DNA from: an uncultured Enterobacteriaceae bacterium
Lineage (GTDB): Bacteria; Pseudomonadota; Gammaproteobacteria; Enterobacterales; Enterobacteriaceae
Reading direction: 5' to 3'
Assembly: GCA_936920625.1 (NCBI GenBank)
Contig: CAKZHC010000022.1
Coordinates: 1-13,538 of the forward strand
DNA length: 13,538 nt
Shown: positions 7,592-13,538 of the stretch, piece by piece
Position numbering within the stretch: the stretch's first letter is position 1
How the letters are laid out: the number at the start of each line of letters is the position of its first letter
Notes under the pieces: generated by a model
What the model was told of the DNA's origin: nothing
Seen by the model: only the letters and a program-made list of their open reading frames with translations
Databases searched by the model: none
Translations under genes and position numbers: made by a program

Positions 7592-8428
7592 TTAGTGTGA
7601 ACTAAATAACTTCAAATTAGCGTGACGATTCATATCCTTGTACAAAAGGTAGCGGAAAGGCTCTGAACCACCGGCATAACATGCCTGAGGGCAGAACGCT
7701 CGCAACCACATATAATCGCCTGCCTCAACTTCAATCCAGTCGTTATTCAGTTTATAGACTCCTTTACCCTGTAGCACATACAGACCATGTTCCATGACAT
7801 GAGTTTCCATAAACGGGATAATGGTACCGGGCTGAAGTGTCACAATAGTAACATGCATGTCGTGACGCATATCGGCGACGTCTACAAAACGTGTTGTAGC
7901 CCATCGGCCGTCAGTATCTGGCATGGATGCTGGAGTGATGTCTTTCTCGTTAGTGATGATAAACCCGGGTTTATCCATTCCTTCAGCCGCCTCCCAGGAT
8001 TTACGTATCCAGTTAAATCGGGCAAAGCTGTCGTGCTGATTGCTTATTTTCCAGCGACTGCCGGGAGGGATATAGCAAAAACTGCCCGGAGTGAGCTGGT
8101 GTGTTTCACCTTCTATAGTCAAAGTTAACTGGCCTTCCAGCATAAAAATGGCGCTCTGAGCCTGAGGGTCCAGTTCAGGTTTATCACTTCCACCCCGCGG
8201 GCCCACTTCCATAATGTAATGGGAAAATGTTTCTGAAAACCCGCTCATCGGGCGGGAAATCATCCACAGGCGAGTGTTATTCCAAAAGGGCAGGCTGCTG
8301 GTAACAATGTCCGACATCACTCCGCGAGGAATGAAAGCATAAGTAAGAGTAAAGATAGCACGCCCGGTCAGCAGGCTGTTTTGATCATCCAGTCCGCCTT
8401 TAGGCGCATAATAGTGTGTTGATTTCAT
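7592..8428 (-). CDS. allE: (S)-ureidoglycine aminohydrolase AllE (YlbA-type bicupin)
   Basis: Cytoplasmic manganese enzyme that releases ammonia from (S)-ureidoglycine to give (S)-ureidoglycolate in allantoin breakdown. 278 residues, a little longer than E. coli YlbA (261), with two cupin domains. The first holds AIFMLEGQLTLTIEGETHQL and LTPGSFCYIPPGSRWKI. The second holds the metal site ETHVMEHG (Glu208, His210, His214) with Gln248 in FCPQACYAGG, matching the Glu/His/His/Gln metal ligands described for the plant enzyme. GKGVYKLNNDWIEVEAGDYMW resembles YlbA closely. ATG 8428 is 7 nt after AGGGA. It is the last gene of the operon, 54 nt after allD. By eye the rest diverges clearly from the K-12 protein, so a related ureide substrate is possible. 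Confidence 0.88.
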   Translation of the reverse strand: MKSTHYYAPKGGLDDQNSLLTGRAIFTLTYAFIPRGVMSDIVTSSLPFWNNTRLWMISRPMSGFSETFSHYIMEVGPRGGSDKPELDPQAQSAIFMLEGQLTLTIEGETHQLTPGSFCYIPPGSRWKISNQHDSFARFNWIRKSWEAAEGMDKPGFIITNEKDITPASMPDTDGRWATTRFVDVADMRHDMHVTIVTLQPGTIIPFMETHVMEHGLYVLQGKGVYKLNNDWIEVEAGDYMWLRAFCPQACYAGGSEPFRYLLYKDMNRHANLKLFSSH

Positions 8429-8482
8429 TTGAGGGTCCCTATGTAGATTATCCAGTATTGTTACGTTTGCTAAGAAACCGGA

Positions 8483-9529
8483 TCATTCAGCGAAAGGATC
8501 TTTATGATCATAAGAGTTGACGTAAATATCACGGAAGATCAGATAGTTATAAATATTATCAACGATATCAATTCCTTCAGTATCGGTTCTTTTTTGCCCG
8601 ATATCAGCAACTTCGCCGGGATACATTACGCGCTCAACGCCTTGAGCCGGTCGAGAGTGGTTAAGTTCATCCATTACTTGTTGCACATTATTAAAAAAGA
8701 AATTTTCATCACCAAAGAAGGCAGGATTAATCACGATGTTTAGTTGCCCCAGTTCCCGGCCCTGACTGAGGTCAGCATACATAGAGCTGACATTACGACC
8801 AAAGGGCAGCCCCATTAATACGCCTGAAAGTATGTCTACCATCATCATTAAACCATAACCTTTAGGGCCGGCAATTGGCAGCAGTCCTCTGACCTGATGT
8901 GGATCGGTTGTGGGTTTTCCTTCCGCATCTACTGCCCAGCTATCTGGAATACTCTTATCGCGTGAGCGCATATCGAGAATTTTACCCCACGCCTGTACCG
9001 AGGTTGCCATATCGAAGTTCATTATTCTGCGGCTGCCGGGCACTGAGAAAGAGATGGGGTTAGTGCCATAATAGACATCTGCACCACCATAAGGAACCAC
9101 CATTGGGTCGGACTGGCACATAGCTATACCAATCAAACCTGCTTCTGCGGCCATATTAGTGAAGTACGAGATAGCCCCACTGTGGCTCATTTTTTTCACG
9201 CCTACTACCGCTACACCCTGAGTTCTGGCTATGTCGATAGCATTTTTCATTGCCTCTTTTGCCAGCACCATTCCCGGTCCGTTGTCACCGTGCAAAATGG
9301 CACTGCATGGTCCAGATTTTTCCAGACGTACGGAAGGCTCCCGAGTGATCCCTCCTTTAAAAATCCTTTCTGCATAATATTCCACCCGGACGCTACCGTG
9401 TGAGTGAATGCCTCTGGCTTCAGCGAATACCATCACTTCAGCCATGACATCCGCATATTCATTCTTCAAACCCGCAAGCTGAAGTTTATTGCTGATAAGA
9501 GTTGTGAGTTCTGCTTTACTAATATTCAT
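8483..9529 (-). CDS. allD: Ureidoglycolate dehydrogenase AllD
   Basis: NAD-dependent oxidoreductase of the malate/L-lactate (Ldh2-like) dehydrogenase family; it oxidises (S)-ureidoglycolate to oxalurate, the anaerobic branch of allantoin use in E. coli. 348 residues from ATG 9529, 5 nt after AGGAG; the frame runs 14 codons further upstream, but MNISKAELTTLISNKL aligns with the start of E. coli AllD (349 residues). Visible are ARGIHSHGSVRVEYYAERI (Ser43, His44, Arg48), catalytic-type His116 in KKMSHSGAISYF, the strongly conserved MCQSDPMVVPYGGA, FDMATSVQAWGK, and GPKGYGLMMMVDILSGVL. The C-terminus ends in DPFAE, like NPFAQ in E. coli. It overlaps the end of the transporter gene by 11 bases. 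Intact. Confidence 0.93.
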   Translation of the reverse strand: MNISKAELTTLISNKLQLAGLKNEYADVMAEVMVFAEARGIHSHGSVRVEYYAERIFKGGITREPSVRLEKSGPCSAILHGDNGPGMVLAKEAMKNAIDIARTQGVAVVGVKKMSHSGAISYFTNMAAEAGLIGIAMCQSDPMVVPYGGADVYYGTNPISFSVPGSRRIMNFDMATSVQAWGKILDMRSRDKSIPDSWAVDAEGKPTTDPHQVRGLLPIAGPKGYGLMMMVDILSGVLMGLPFGRNVSSMYADLSQGRELGQLNIVINPAFFGDENFFFNNVQQVMDELNHSRPAQGVERVMYPGEVADIGQKRTDTEGIDIVDNIYNYLIFRDIYVNSYDHKDPFAE

Positions 9530-10772
9530 ACTGGCTCCTGTTATGTGTTTTTCCTTTAAACGAAAAAACAAGGATCAAAACCATCGCACCGATGGCTAAA
9601 AATAGAATCGCAATATTGAATGCGGGTAGCATGCTACCCGACTTATCAGAAATAACTCCACTCAGCCATGGTGCTATAAAAGAGGCACTCATACCAAAAA
9701 AGTTATAGATACTAAGTGATGTGGCTAGTTTTTTTCTGTTAGATAGCTCTGTAATAGTGGATATCAGCATAGGATCAAGCGCGAGCTTACCCAGAAAGCC
9801 GTAACAACTTAATCCCACCATAATCATCAGTGAATTTGATGAATGTACGGTTATAGCTAATGCCAGTGCTGCCATAACGGGCAATATCACCATAATATTT
9901 TTTTTGTGATGCTGATATTTATCGGCTGCCATACCGAATAGTAAAGAACCGGGTACTGCGGCCAGACCAACCAGAGCAGCGATCATACCTGCATGACTTC
10001 CTGGAAACTGACGCTCAGTATTCAAAAAATGTGCCATCCAGGTCACAACCTGGAAATTAGCGTAACAACTACAAAATAGTACAAGATATATACCTAGTTT
10101 GGCTGGTTTAAAATAGCCACCCTGTGCAGGTAATGTTTGACTGTTAGCACTGATATCATTTTCACGGCTGGTAAGATGCTGCGTTTTCGTATTGTCATTT
10201 CTGATAATGCTGAAATAAAGCATGAAGACTATTAGTATTAATATTCCTATCGCCATTAACATTACTTGCCAGTTTAGCCCTAGCGATTTTACCAGCCATG
10301 CGGATCCTACCATACCCAGTACCATCCCCACAGAAGTGCCGCCATTGATAATGGCATTCGCAATATTGCGCTTCTCAGAAGGGATTTCTTTGGCGGAGAG
10401 AGAAAAAGCGGCTCCATAAAAAAATGCACCACTCAGCCCTGCCATGGCGCTGGCAATATAGATAATAGTGATGCTTTTTGTCAGTGAGATAACAAATGTT
10501 GCGAGAGAAAAAAACAAAAATCCGAATGCCAGCACAAAACGTTTATTCATTTTATCGGAAATTATACCAGCAGGGACTTGAAAAATAACATAAGCAAAAA
10601 AATAACAAGTGGCAATTCTTCCTATATCTACATTACTGGTTATATTGAGCGTTTGCTTTACTTCAAAATAAATGGGAGGTAATGCGGCTCGATAGATCCA
10701 CAAAACAATCCATCCAAGAGAGAGCAGGATTGTTAATATCTTCCAGTATGAAAAATTAATTGTGTGATTCAT
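9519..10772 (-). CDS. MFS transporter, probably for an allantoin-pathway ureide
   Basis: Inner-membrane carrier of the major facilitator superfamily, 417 residues, with about twelve hydrophobic segments and a polar central loop (about residues 190-220, with NDNTKTQHLTSREND). Typical MFS loop signatures are present: AGIISDKMNKRFVL after segment 2 and LLFGMAADKYQHHKK after segment 8. No signature gives the substrate. First gene of the operon with allD and allE, overlapping allD by 11 bases, so import of allantoate, ureidoglycine or ureidoglycolate is inferred from context only. It does not look like the E. coli allantoin permease family (NCS1, YbbW), which is not MFS. ATG 10772 is 7 nt after AAGG. 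A perfect CRP-like palindrome overlaps this start codon. Confidence 0.87.
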   Translation of the reverse strand: MNHTINFSYWKILTILLSLGWIVLWIYRAALPPIYFEVKQTLNITSNVDIGRIATCYFFAYVIFQVPAGIISDKMNKRFVLAFGFLFFSLATFVISLTKSITIIYIASAMAGLSGAFFYGAAFSLSAKEIPSEKRNIANAIINGGTSVGMVLGMVGSAWLVKSLGLNWQVMLMAIGILILIVFMLYFSIIRNDNTKTQHLTSRENDISANSQTLPAQGGYFKPAKLGIYLVLFCSCYANFQVVTWMAHFLNTERQFPGSHAGMIAALVGLAAVPGSLLFGMAADKYQHHKKNIMVILPVMAALALAITVHSSNSLMIMVGLSCYGFLGKLALDPMLISTITELSNRKKLATSLSIYNFFGMSASFIAPWLSGVISDKSGSMLPAFNIAILFLAIGAMVLILVFSFKGKTHNRSQYEY

Positions 10773-10778
10773 ATCACA
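10763..10778. promoter_or_regulatory. Perfect CRP-type palindrome over the MFS start codon
   Basis: TGTGA (10763-10767), six bases, TCACA (10774-10778): both core half-sites of the CRP-cAMP binding consensus match. It spans the initiation codon (10770-10772) and approaches the Shine-Dalgarno of the ureide operon. A CRP activator site would normally lie upstream of the promoter, so here it would act as a roadblock, serve rightward transcription, or be a chance match. Confidence 0.5.
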
Positions 10779-10864
10779 TCCTTTTGATCTTTAATAATCA
10801 GAGTTAATAGAAAAGCTGAAGCTAATTTTGTTTAAATATTCACCTTTAATTTAGTTCATATACT

Positions 10865-10877
10865 CAGAATTATTCTG
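10865..10877. promoter_or_regulatory. Operator-like palindrome upstream of the ureide operon
   Basis: CAGAAT-T-ATTCTG is a perfect 6-bp inverted repeat around one base. It lies about 10-22 bases after the start of transcription predicted from the promoter at 10894-10922, a usual place for a repressor operator. No regulator gene is in the window, so the binder is unknown. Confidence 0.4.
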
Positions 10878-10893
10878 GCAGGAACATCTCTAA

Positions 10894-10922
10894 ATTTGAA
10901 ATTAATCTCTGCTGAAAGTCAA
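10894..10922 (-). promoter_or_regulatory. Candidate sigma-70 promoter of the MFS-allD-allE operon
   Basis: On the minus strand, TTGACT (10922-10917) and TCAAAT (10899-10894) are separated by exactly 17 bases; five and four of six bases match the -35 and -10 consensus. The start of transcription would be near 10887, leaving a leader of about 115 nt. The DNA is AT-rich, so other -10 boxes could be found. Confidence 0.45.
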
Positions 10923-11321
10923 TACTTTTTTATGCTATAGGATAATTACAATGATAGGATGAAATTATTCATTTTTTATGTTTGAGGTAATTTGTTATCA
11001 AGGACAATCGCTAAAGAGTAAAAAATACATATATTAGTCTGAATCTGGAATAAAAAATATTTAGCATATTTGAGTAGTGATTATTCTACTAAGTAAATAA
11101 TTTGATCAACAGAGTATATCTGAACTGGCTATTCCTTATTGGAGAGACGATTTTGATCAAAACATGCTACACTTCGGAAATGGTTGACTGAATTTAATAT
11201 CAGTATTATGACTTAAAAAGTTTGTTGTTATACATATCAGGGGGTAATGATTAATCAATATGACATATTGGTGTAATAGCCCAATTCATTAAAATAAAAT
11301 ATTGTGATAGTAAAATTATAT

Positions 11322-11362
11322 AATATTTTTGGTTTTGAGAGAAAATCCAGACCAAAATTATT
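11322..11362. repeat. Inverted repeat in AT-rich DNA
   Basis: AATATTTTTGGT (11322-11333) pairs with ACCAAAATTATT (11351-11362), 11 of 12 bases, around a 17-nt spacer that itself has short complementarity (TTTT with AAAA). It could be a terminator, a remnant of a small mobile element, or a binding site; no target-site duplication is obvious. Confidence 0.45.
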
Positions 11363-11507
11363 TATTAAAACAGTAGAAAATCTAATAAATAATATAATTG
11401 AATCATTTCATGGTTTTAACGATTAGTCACCATAAGAAAAATGTTGGGACTTTCACTCCGGGCAGGCATAACTGGCAGGATGATCAGGGTATTTATCTGA
11501 ATTAGTG

Positions 11508-11536
11508 TTGGAAAAATCGCTCTGACAGCTTAATAT
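11508..11536 (+). promoter_or_regulatory. Candidate sigma-70 promoter of the olsF-like gene
   Basis: TTGGAA (11508-11513), exactly 17 bases, TAATAT (11531-11536); four of six matches in each box. It lies about 60 nt before the GTG start at 11598, a sensible position for the gene's own promoter. Confidence 0.4.
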
Positions 11537-11597
11537 TTCTATTACAGTATGGTCGCAGACGAACTTTAGCATAGCAGCAAACCCGTGGAGATGATTT

Positions 11598-12449
11598 GTG
11601 TTTACCATCGAAAGTATTCTTGAAGAACACTATCCCGCCCATAAAATCGCTGAATGGCAACTGTCGATCTTAAAAAGGGTGCTCCATGAAAAGGAGTTTC
11701 ATGATTTCGATAAACATTATCGTCATTTGAAAGGACTCGACATGGTTGAGCAGGTTTTTGAATATTTCGACATCCGCTGTGATACCAGTGAACGAGATCT
11801 GGAGCACATCCCCACTAGCGGCCCTGTCGTGATAGTGGCAAATCATCCTTCTGGTACTCTGGATGGACTGGCATTACTCCATACTGTATCCCAGGTACGC
11901 AGGGATGTGAAAATTGTTACAAACAGCTGGCTAAGTTACCTAAAAGCGCTCAATAATCTGACGTTAACTGTAGATAATATGGGAAACCGCACCAGCAGGC
12001 AGCAAATAGAACTGATGCAGGAACATTTGAATAATCAGGGTGCACTCGTTTTTTTTCCGTCTGGCGAAGTTTCACGTTTTAGCAGCAGAGGTGTACGGGA
12101 TGGCAAATGGAATCAGGGTGTTATCCGCATCGCCGCGCGTTCCCGTGCACCTATTGTGCCCATCCATATTAGCAGCCGTAACTCAACGCTATTTTATGCA
12201 GCCTCAGCTATTTATCAGCCGCTCTCTACACTTATGCTAGTGCATGAAATGTTCAGACAGCAAGGCAGTCGCATCAAATTGCAAATCGGTGCACACATTC
12301 CTTTTGCTCACTGGCACGATGGCCGCACACCAGCAAAAGAGCTGGCTGCACGCTTTCGGGAGCATGCTTATCGTATTGTCCAGAAAAAGTCAGGACTGTT
12401 TCAGACTGAGGCACCTATTGCTCTCGCCCGGAAGATCGCGGGGAATTAA
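11598..12449 (+). CDS. OlsF N-terminal half: PlsC-type lysophospholipid acyltransferase
   Basis: 283-residue product of the first frame of the split gene. GTG 11598 is 7 nt after GGAG (11587-11590). It is a membrane-associated acyltransferase of the PlsC/AGPAT family: the catalytic block is ANHPSGTLDG (His83, Asp89, an H-x5-D spacing) and the substrate block is FFPSGEVSRF (about 152-161). In OlsF-type enzymes this half is thought to add the second, ester-linked fatty acid to lyso-ornithine lipid. The last nine residues (about LARKIAGN and the stop at 12447) appear to be out-of-frame sequence, because the natural continuation RPEDRGELKKAL is readable in the frame of the second half. This half could still fold and act on lysolipids. 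Confidence 0.85.
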   Translation: MFTIESILEEHYPAHKIAEWQLSILKRVLHEKEFHDFDKHYRHLKGLDMVEQVFEYFDIRCDTSERDLEHIPTSGPVVIVANHPSGTLDGLALLHTVSQVRRDVKIVTNSWLSYLKALNNLTLTVDNMGNRTSRQQIELMQEHLNNQGALVFFPSGEVSRFSSRGVRDGKWNQGVIRIAARSRAPIVPIHISSRNSTLFYAASAIYQPLSTLMLVHEMFRQQGSRIKLQIGAHIPFAHWHDGRTPAKELAARFREHAYRIVQKKSGLFQTEAPIALARKIAGN

Positions 12450-12472
12450 AAAAAGCGCTGAATAACTGTGAA

Positions 12473-13306
12473 GTGTTAGGAGAGCTTCCAGACGGCAAGA
12501 AAATTTATCTTTATCGCCGTAATGGCGAAGATTACGCTCCCATGCTACGTGAATTAGGGCGTTTGCGTGAAGTTGCATTTCGTGCTGTGGGGGAGGGGTG
12601 CGGGAAGCGTCGTGATCTCGATGATTATGATGAGGATTATTACCATTTAATTCTCTGGGATGACCATCTGCTGGATATTGTCGGCGCTTACCGTTTTATT
12701 CCCACAGCCGAACAGGTCAGGAATAAAGGGATTGAGGGGCTTTACAGTTACAGTCTGTTCCACTACGACCACCAGATGAACCCAATCCTTGATCGTGGCA
12801 TCGAACTTGGACGCAGTTTTATACAGCCGGCCTATTGGGGAAAACGTGGCCTGGATCTTCTTTGGATAGGTATTGGAGCCTGGCTTGCACGTTATCCACA
12901 GTACCGCTATCTTTTTGGCCCGGTCTCAATTTCTGGTGGTATGCCGCTGGCAGCGCGCGATTTATTAATAGTGTTTTATCGACTCTATTTCGCACCGCAA
13001 TTGCCGCTGGCACAATCCCGTCGCCCCTACCCGGCATCACTGCCCAAGGTACTAGCACAGTTTACTGGTGATAACTACCGGGAAGATTTGCGGCGTTTAA
13101 AGCGGTTGCTCAATAATTTGGGAACAGCTATCCCGCCGCTCTACAAAAAATATTCTGAGTTATGTGAAACTGGCGGCGTGCAGTTCATCGATTTCGGCAG
13201 TGATCCTGATTTCAATAACTGTATTGATGGGTTGGTGCTGGTTGATGTCTCCCAACTCAAAGTGAGCAATTTTGAGCGTTATATAGCAGTCCATTCGAAA
13301 AAGTGA
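12473..13306 (+). CDS. OlsF C-terminal half: OlsB-like N-acyltransferase (GNAT)
   Basis: 277-residue second half of the split gene. It resembles OlsB, which acylates the alpha-amino group of ornithine from acyl-ACP to make lyso-ornithine lipid: RLREVAFRAVGEGCGKRRDL (about 30-49), a GAYRF strand, ELGRSFIQPAYWGKRGLDLL (111-130), and LFGPVSISGGMP. The frame opens at 12410, upstream of the first possible start, GTG 12473, which has no Shine-Dalgarno. The residues before it (EDRGELKKALNNCEVLGEL) look like coding sequence joined to the first half. So separate translation is doubtful. The C-terminus appears complete. Confidence 0.83.
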   Translation: MLGELPDGKKIYLYRRNGEDYAPMLRELGRLREVAFRAVGEGCGKRRDLDDYDEDYYHLILWDDHLLDIVGAYRFIPTAEQVRNKGIEGLYSYSLFHYDHQMNPILDRGIELGRSFIQPAYWGKRGLDLLWIGIGAWLARYPQYRYLFGPVSISGGMPLAARDLLIVFYRLYFAPQLPLAQSRRPYPASLPKVLAQFTGDNYREDLRRLKRLLNNLGTAIPPLYKKYSELCETGGVQFIDFGSDPDFNNCIDGLVLVDVSQLKVSNFERYIAVHSKK

Positions 13307-13538
13307 GATCAGAGCCTTGATATGGCCGGAATAAGCAGTCTGGCCAAGCGAATTACTATTATAATCGGGGCTTCTGATATGCTTCACAGCTTTATGCAGC
13401 CGTTGCTACAATATATTTATGACTGGCGATTTAACTTAAATTGATAAAACATAGCTATTTGATAAGTTTTCTCCATTTGATGTGTAAAATTATCTCTGTA
13501 CTATCAGGAAATCTGGTAGTTATATTTTCTGGTGAAAT
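13307..13538. other. Terminal 232 bp, nothing identified
   Basis: No credible gene. A weak TGGCC/GGCCA stem near 13324-13347 could be a terminator for the olsF-like gene, but it has no T-run. Confidence 0.5.

Larger units (their letters stand above)
10773..11597. other. AT-rich intergenic region without a supported gene
   Basis: About 825 bp between the divergent ureide operon and the olsF-like gene. I see no reading frame with a credible start and ribosome binding site, and no tRNA-like or CRISPR-like structure. It holds the promoter and palindrome of the ureide operon at its left end, an inverted repeat at 11322-11362, and a promoter candidate at 11508-11536. The base composition is much more AT-rich than the flanking genes. 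Confidence 0.7.
11598..13306 (+). pseudogene. olsF: olsF-like bifunctional ornithine-lipid synthase, split by a frameshift
   Basis: Joined, the two halves give about 569 residues in the order PlsC domain then GNAT domain, the layout of OlsF from Serratia proteamaculans and Vibrio cholerae, which makes ornithine lipids (phosphate-free membrane lipids) alone. The first frame is open to 12446 and the second from 12410, so the shift lies in 12410-12446; the protein reads best if one base was lost near 12420-12425 (...TEAPIA, then RPEDRGELKK). The A7 run at 12448-12454 lies after the first-frame stop, so it does not serve as a slippery site. Sequencing error, real decay, or a natural two-gene arrangement are the alternatives. 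Confidence 0.72.

Noticed and set aside
7787..8128. Plus-strand open frame opposite allE
   Set aside because: Antisense to a well-supported cupin gene, composition unlike a protein family, no ribosome binding site.
11151..11162. TTTTGATCAAAA palindrome as an FNR site
   Set aside because: FNR needs TTGAT-N4-ATCAA; here the halves abut without the four-base spacer, and such palindromes are expected in AT-rich DNA.
12440..12454. Programmed -1 frameshift at the A7 run between the two olsF halves
   Set aside because: In the first frame the TAA stop (12447-12449) is met before a slippery heptamer could be decoded, and no X-XXY-YYZ heptamer lies in the overlap 12410-12446.
1..13538. CRISPR array, tRNA, rRNA or complete insertion sequence
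   Set aside because: No regularly spaced repeats, no cloverleaf-like segments and no transposase motifs were seen on either strand.

Overview
The window most resembles chromosome of an enterobacterial gammaproteobacterium (Enterobacterales). The evidence is a Flag-2 / lateral-flagella (laf) gene set in the order known from Escherichia coli 042, an E. coli-type AllD, and an OlsF-type ornithine-lipid acyltransferase of the kind known from Serratia and Vibrio. I cannot name the genus. E. coli normally has dinB beside lafU. Here a purine-ureide module follows instead.

Region 1 (1-7424, + strand) is the distal end of a lateral-flagella cluster. It starts with the flagellin lafA, which has its own promoter region and terminator. 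A dense operon follows: lafB (cap, FliD), lafC (FliS chaperone), lafD (FliT-like), lafE (hook-length control, FliK), lafF (FliL), lafS (flagellar sigma factor), lafT (MotA) and lafU (MotB). A near-perfect sigma-54 promoter lies just before lafB, as expected for a system run by the LafK class of activators. The flagellin gene is broken by an exact 11-bp tandem duplication. Removing one copy restores a full-length flagellin frame of 289 residues, so the stator, sigma factor and cap genes are intact while the filament gene is off.

Region 2 (7425-10772, - strand) is a three-gene operon transcribed MFS transporter > allD > allE. It would import a ureide-type compound, deaminate (S)-ureidoglycine to (S)-ureidoglycolate, and oxidise that to oxalurate. 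The upstream steps (allantoinase AllB, allantoate amidohydrolase AllC) are not in the window.

Region 3 (10773-11597) is about 825 bp of AT-rich DNA without a gene I can support. It holds a plausible promoter and operator-like palindrome for the ureide operon, a long inverted repeat, and a candidate promoter for the gene to the right. A perfect CRP-type palindrome sits on the start codon of the MFS gene.

Region 4 (11598-13306, + strand) is an olsF-like gene split into two reading frames. The first half is a PlsC-type O-acyltransferase and the second an OlsB-like GNAT N-acyltransferase. The frames overlap openly between 12410 and 12446, and the second half has no ribosome binding site, so this reads as one gene with a one-base loss. 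The last 230 bp (13307-13538) hold nothing I can identify.

Two unrelated frame-breaking lesions (lafA and olsF) in 13.5 kb suggest recent decay or reversible switching of surface functions. A sequencing error remains possible for the one-base olsF lesion, but is unlikely for the exact 11-bp duplication in lafA.
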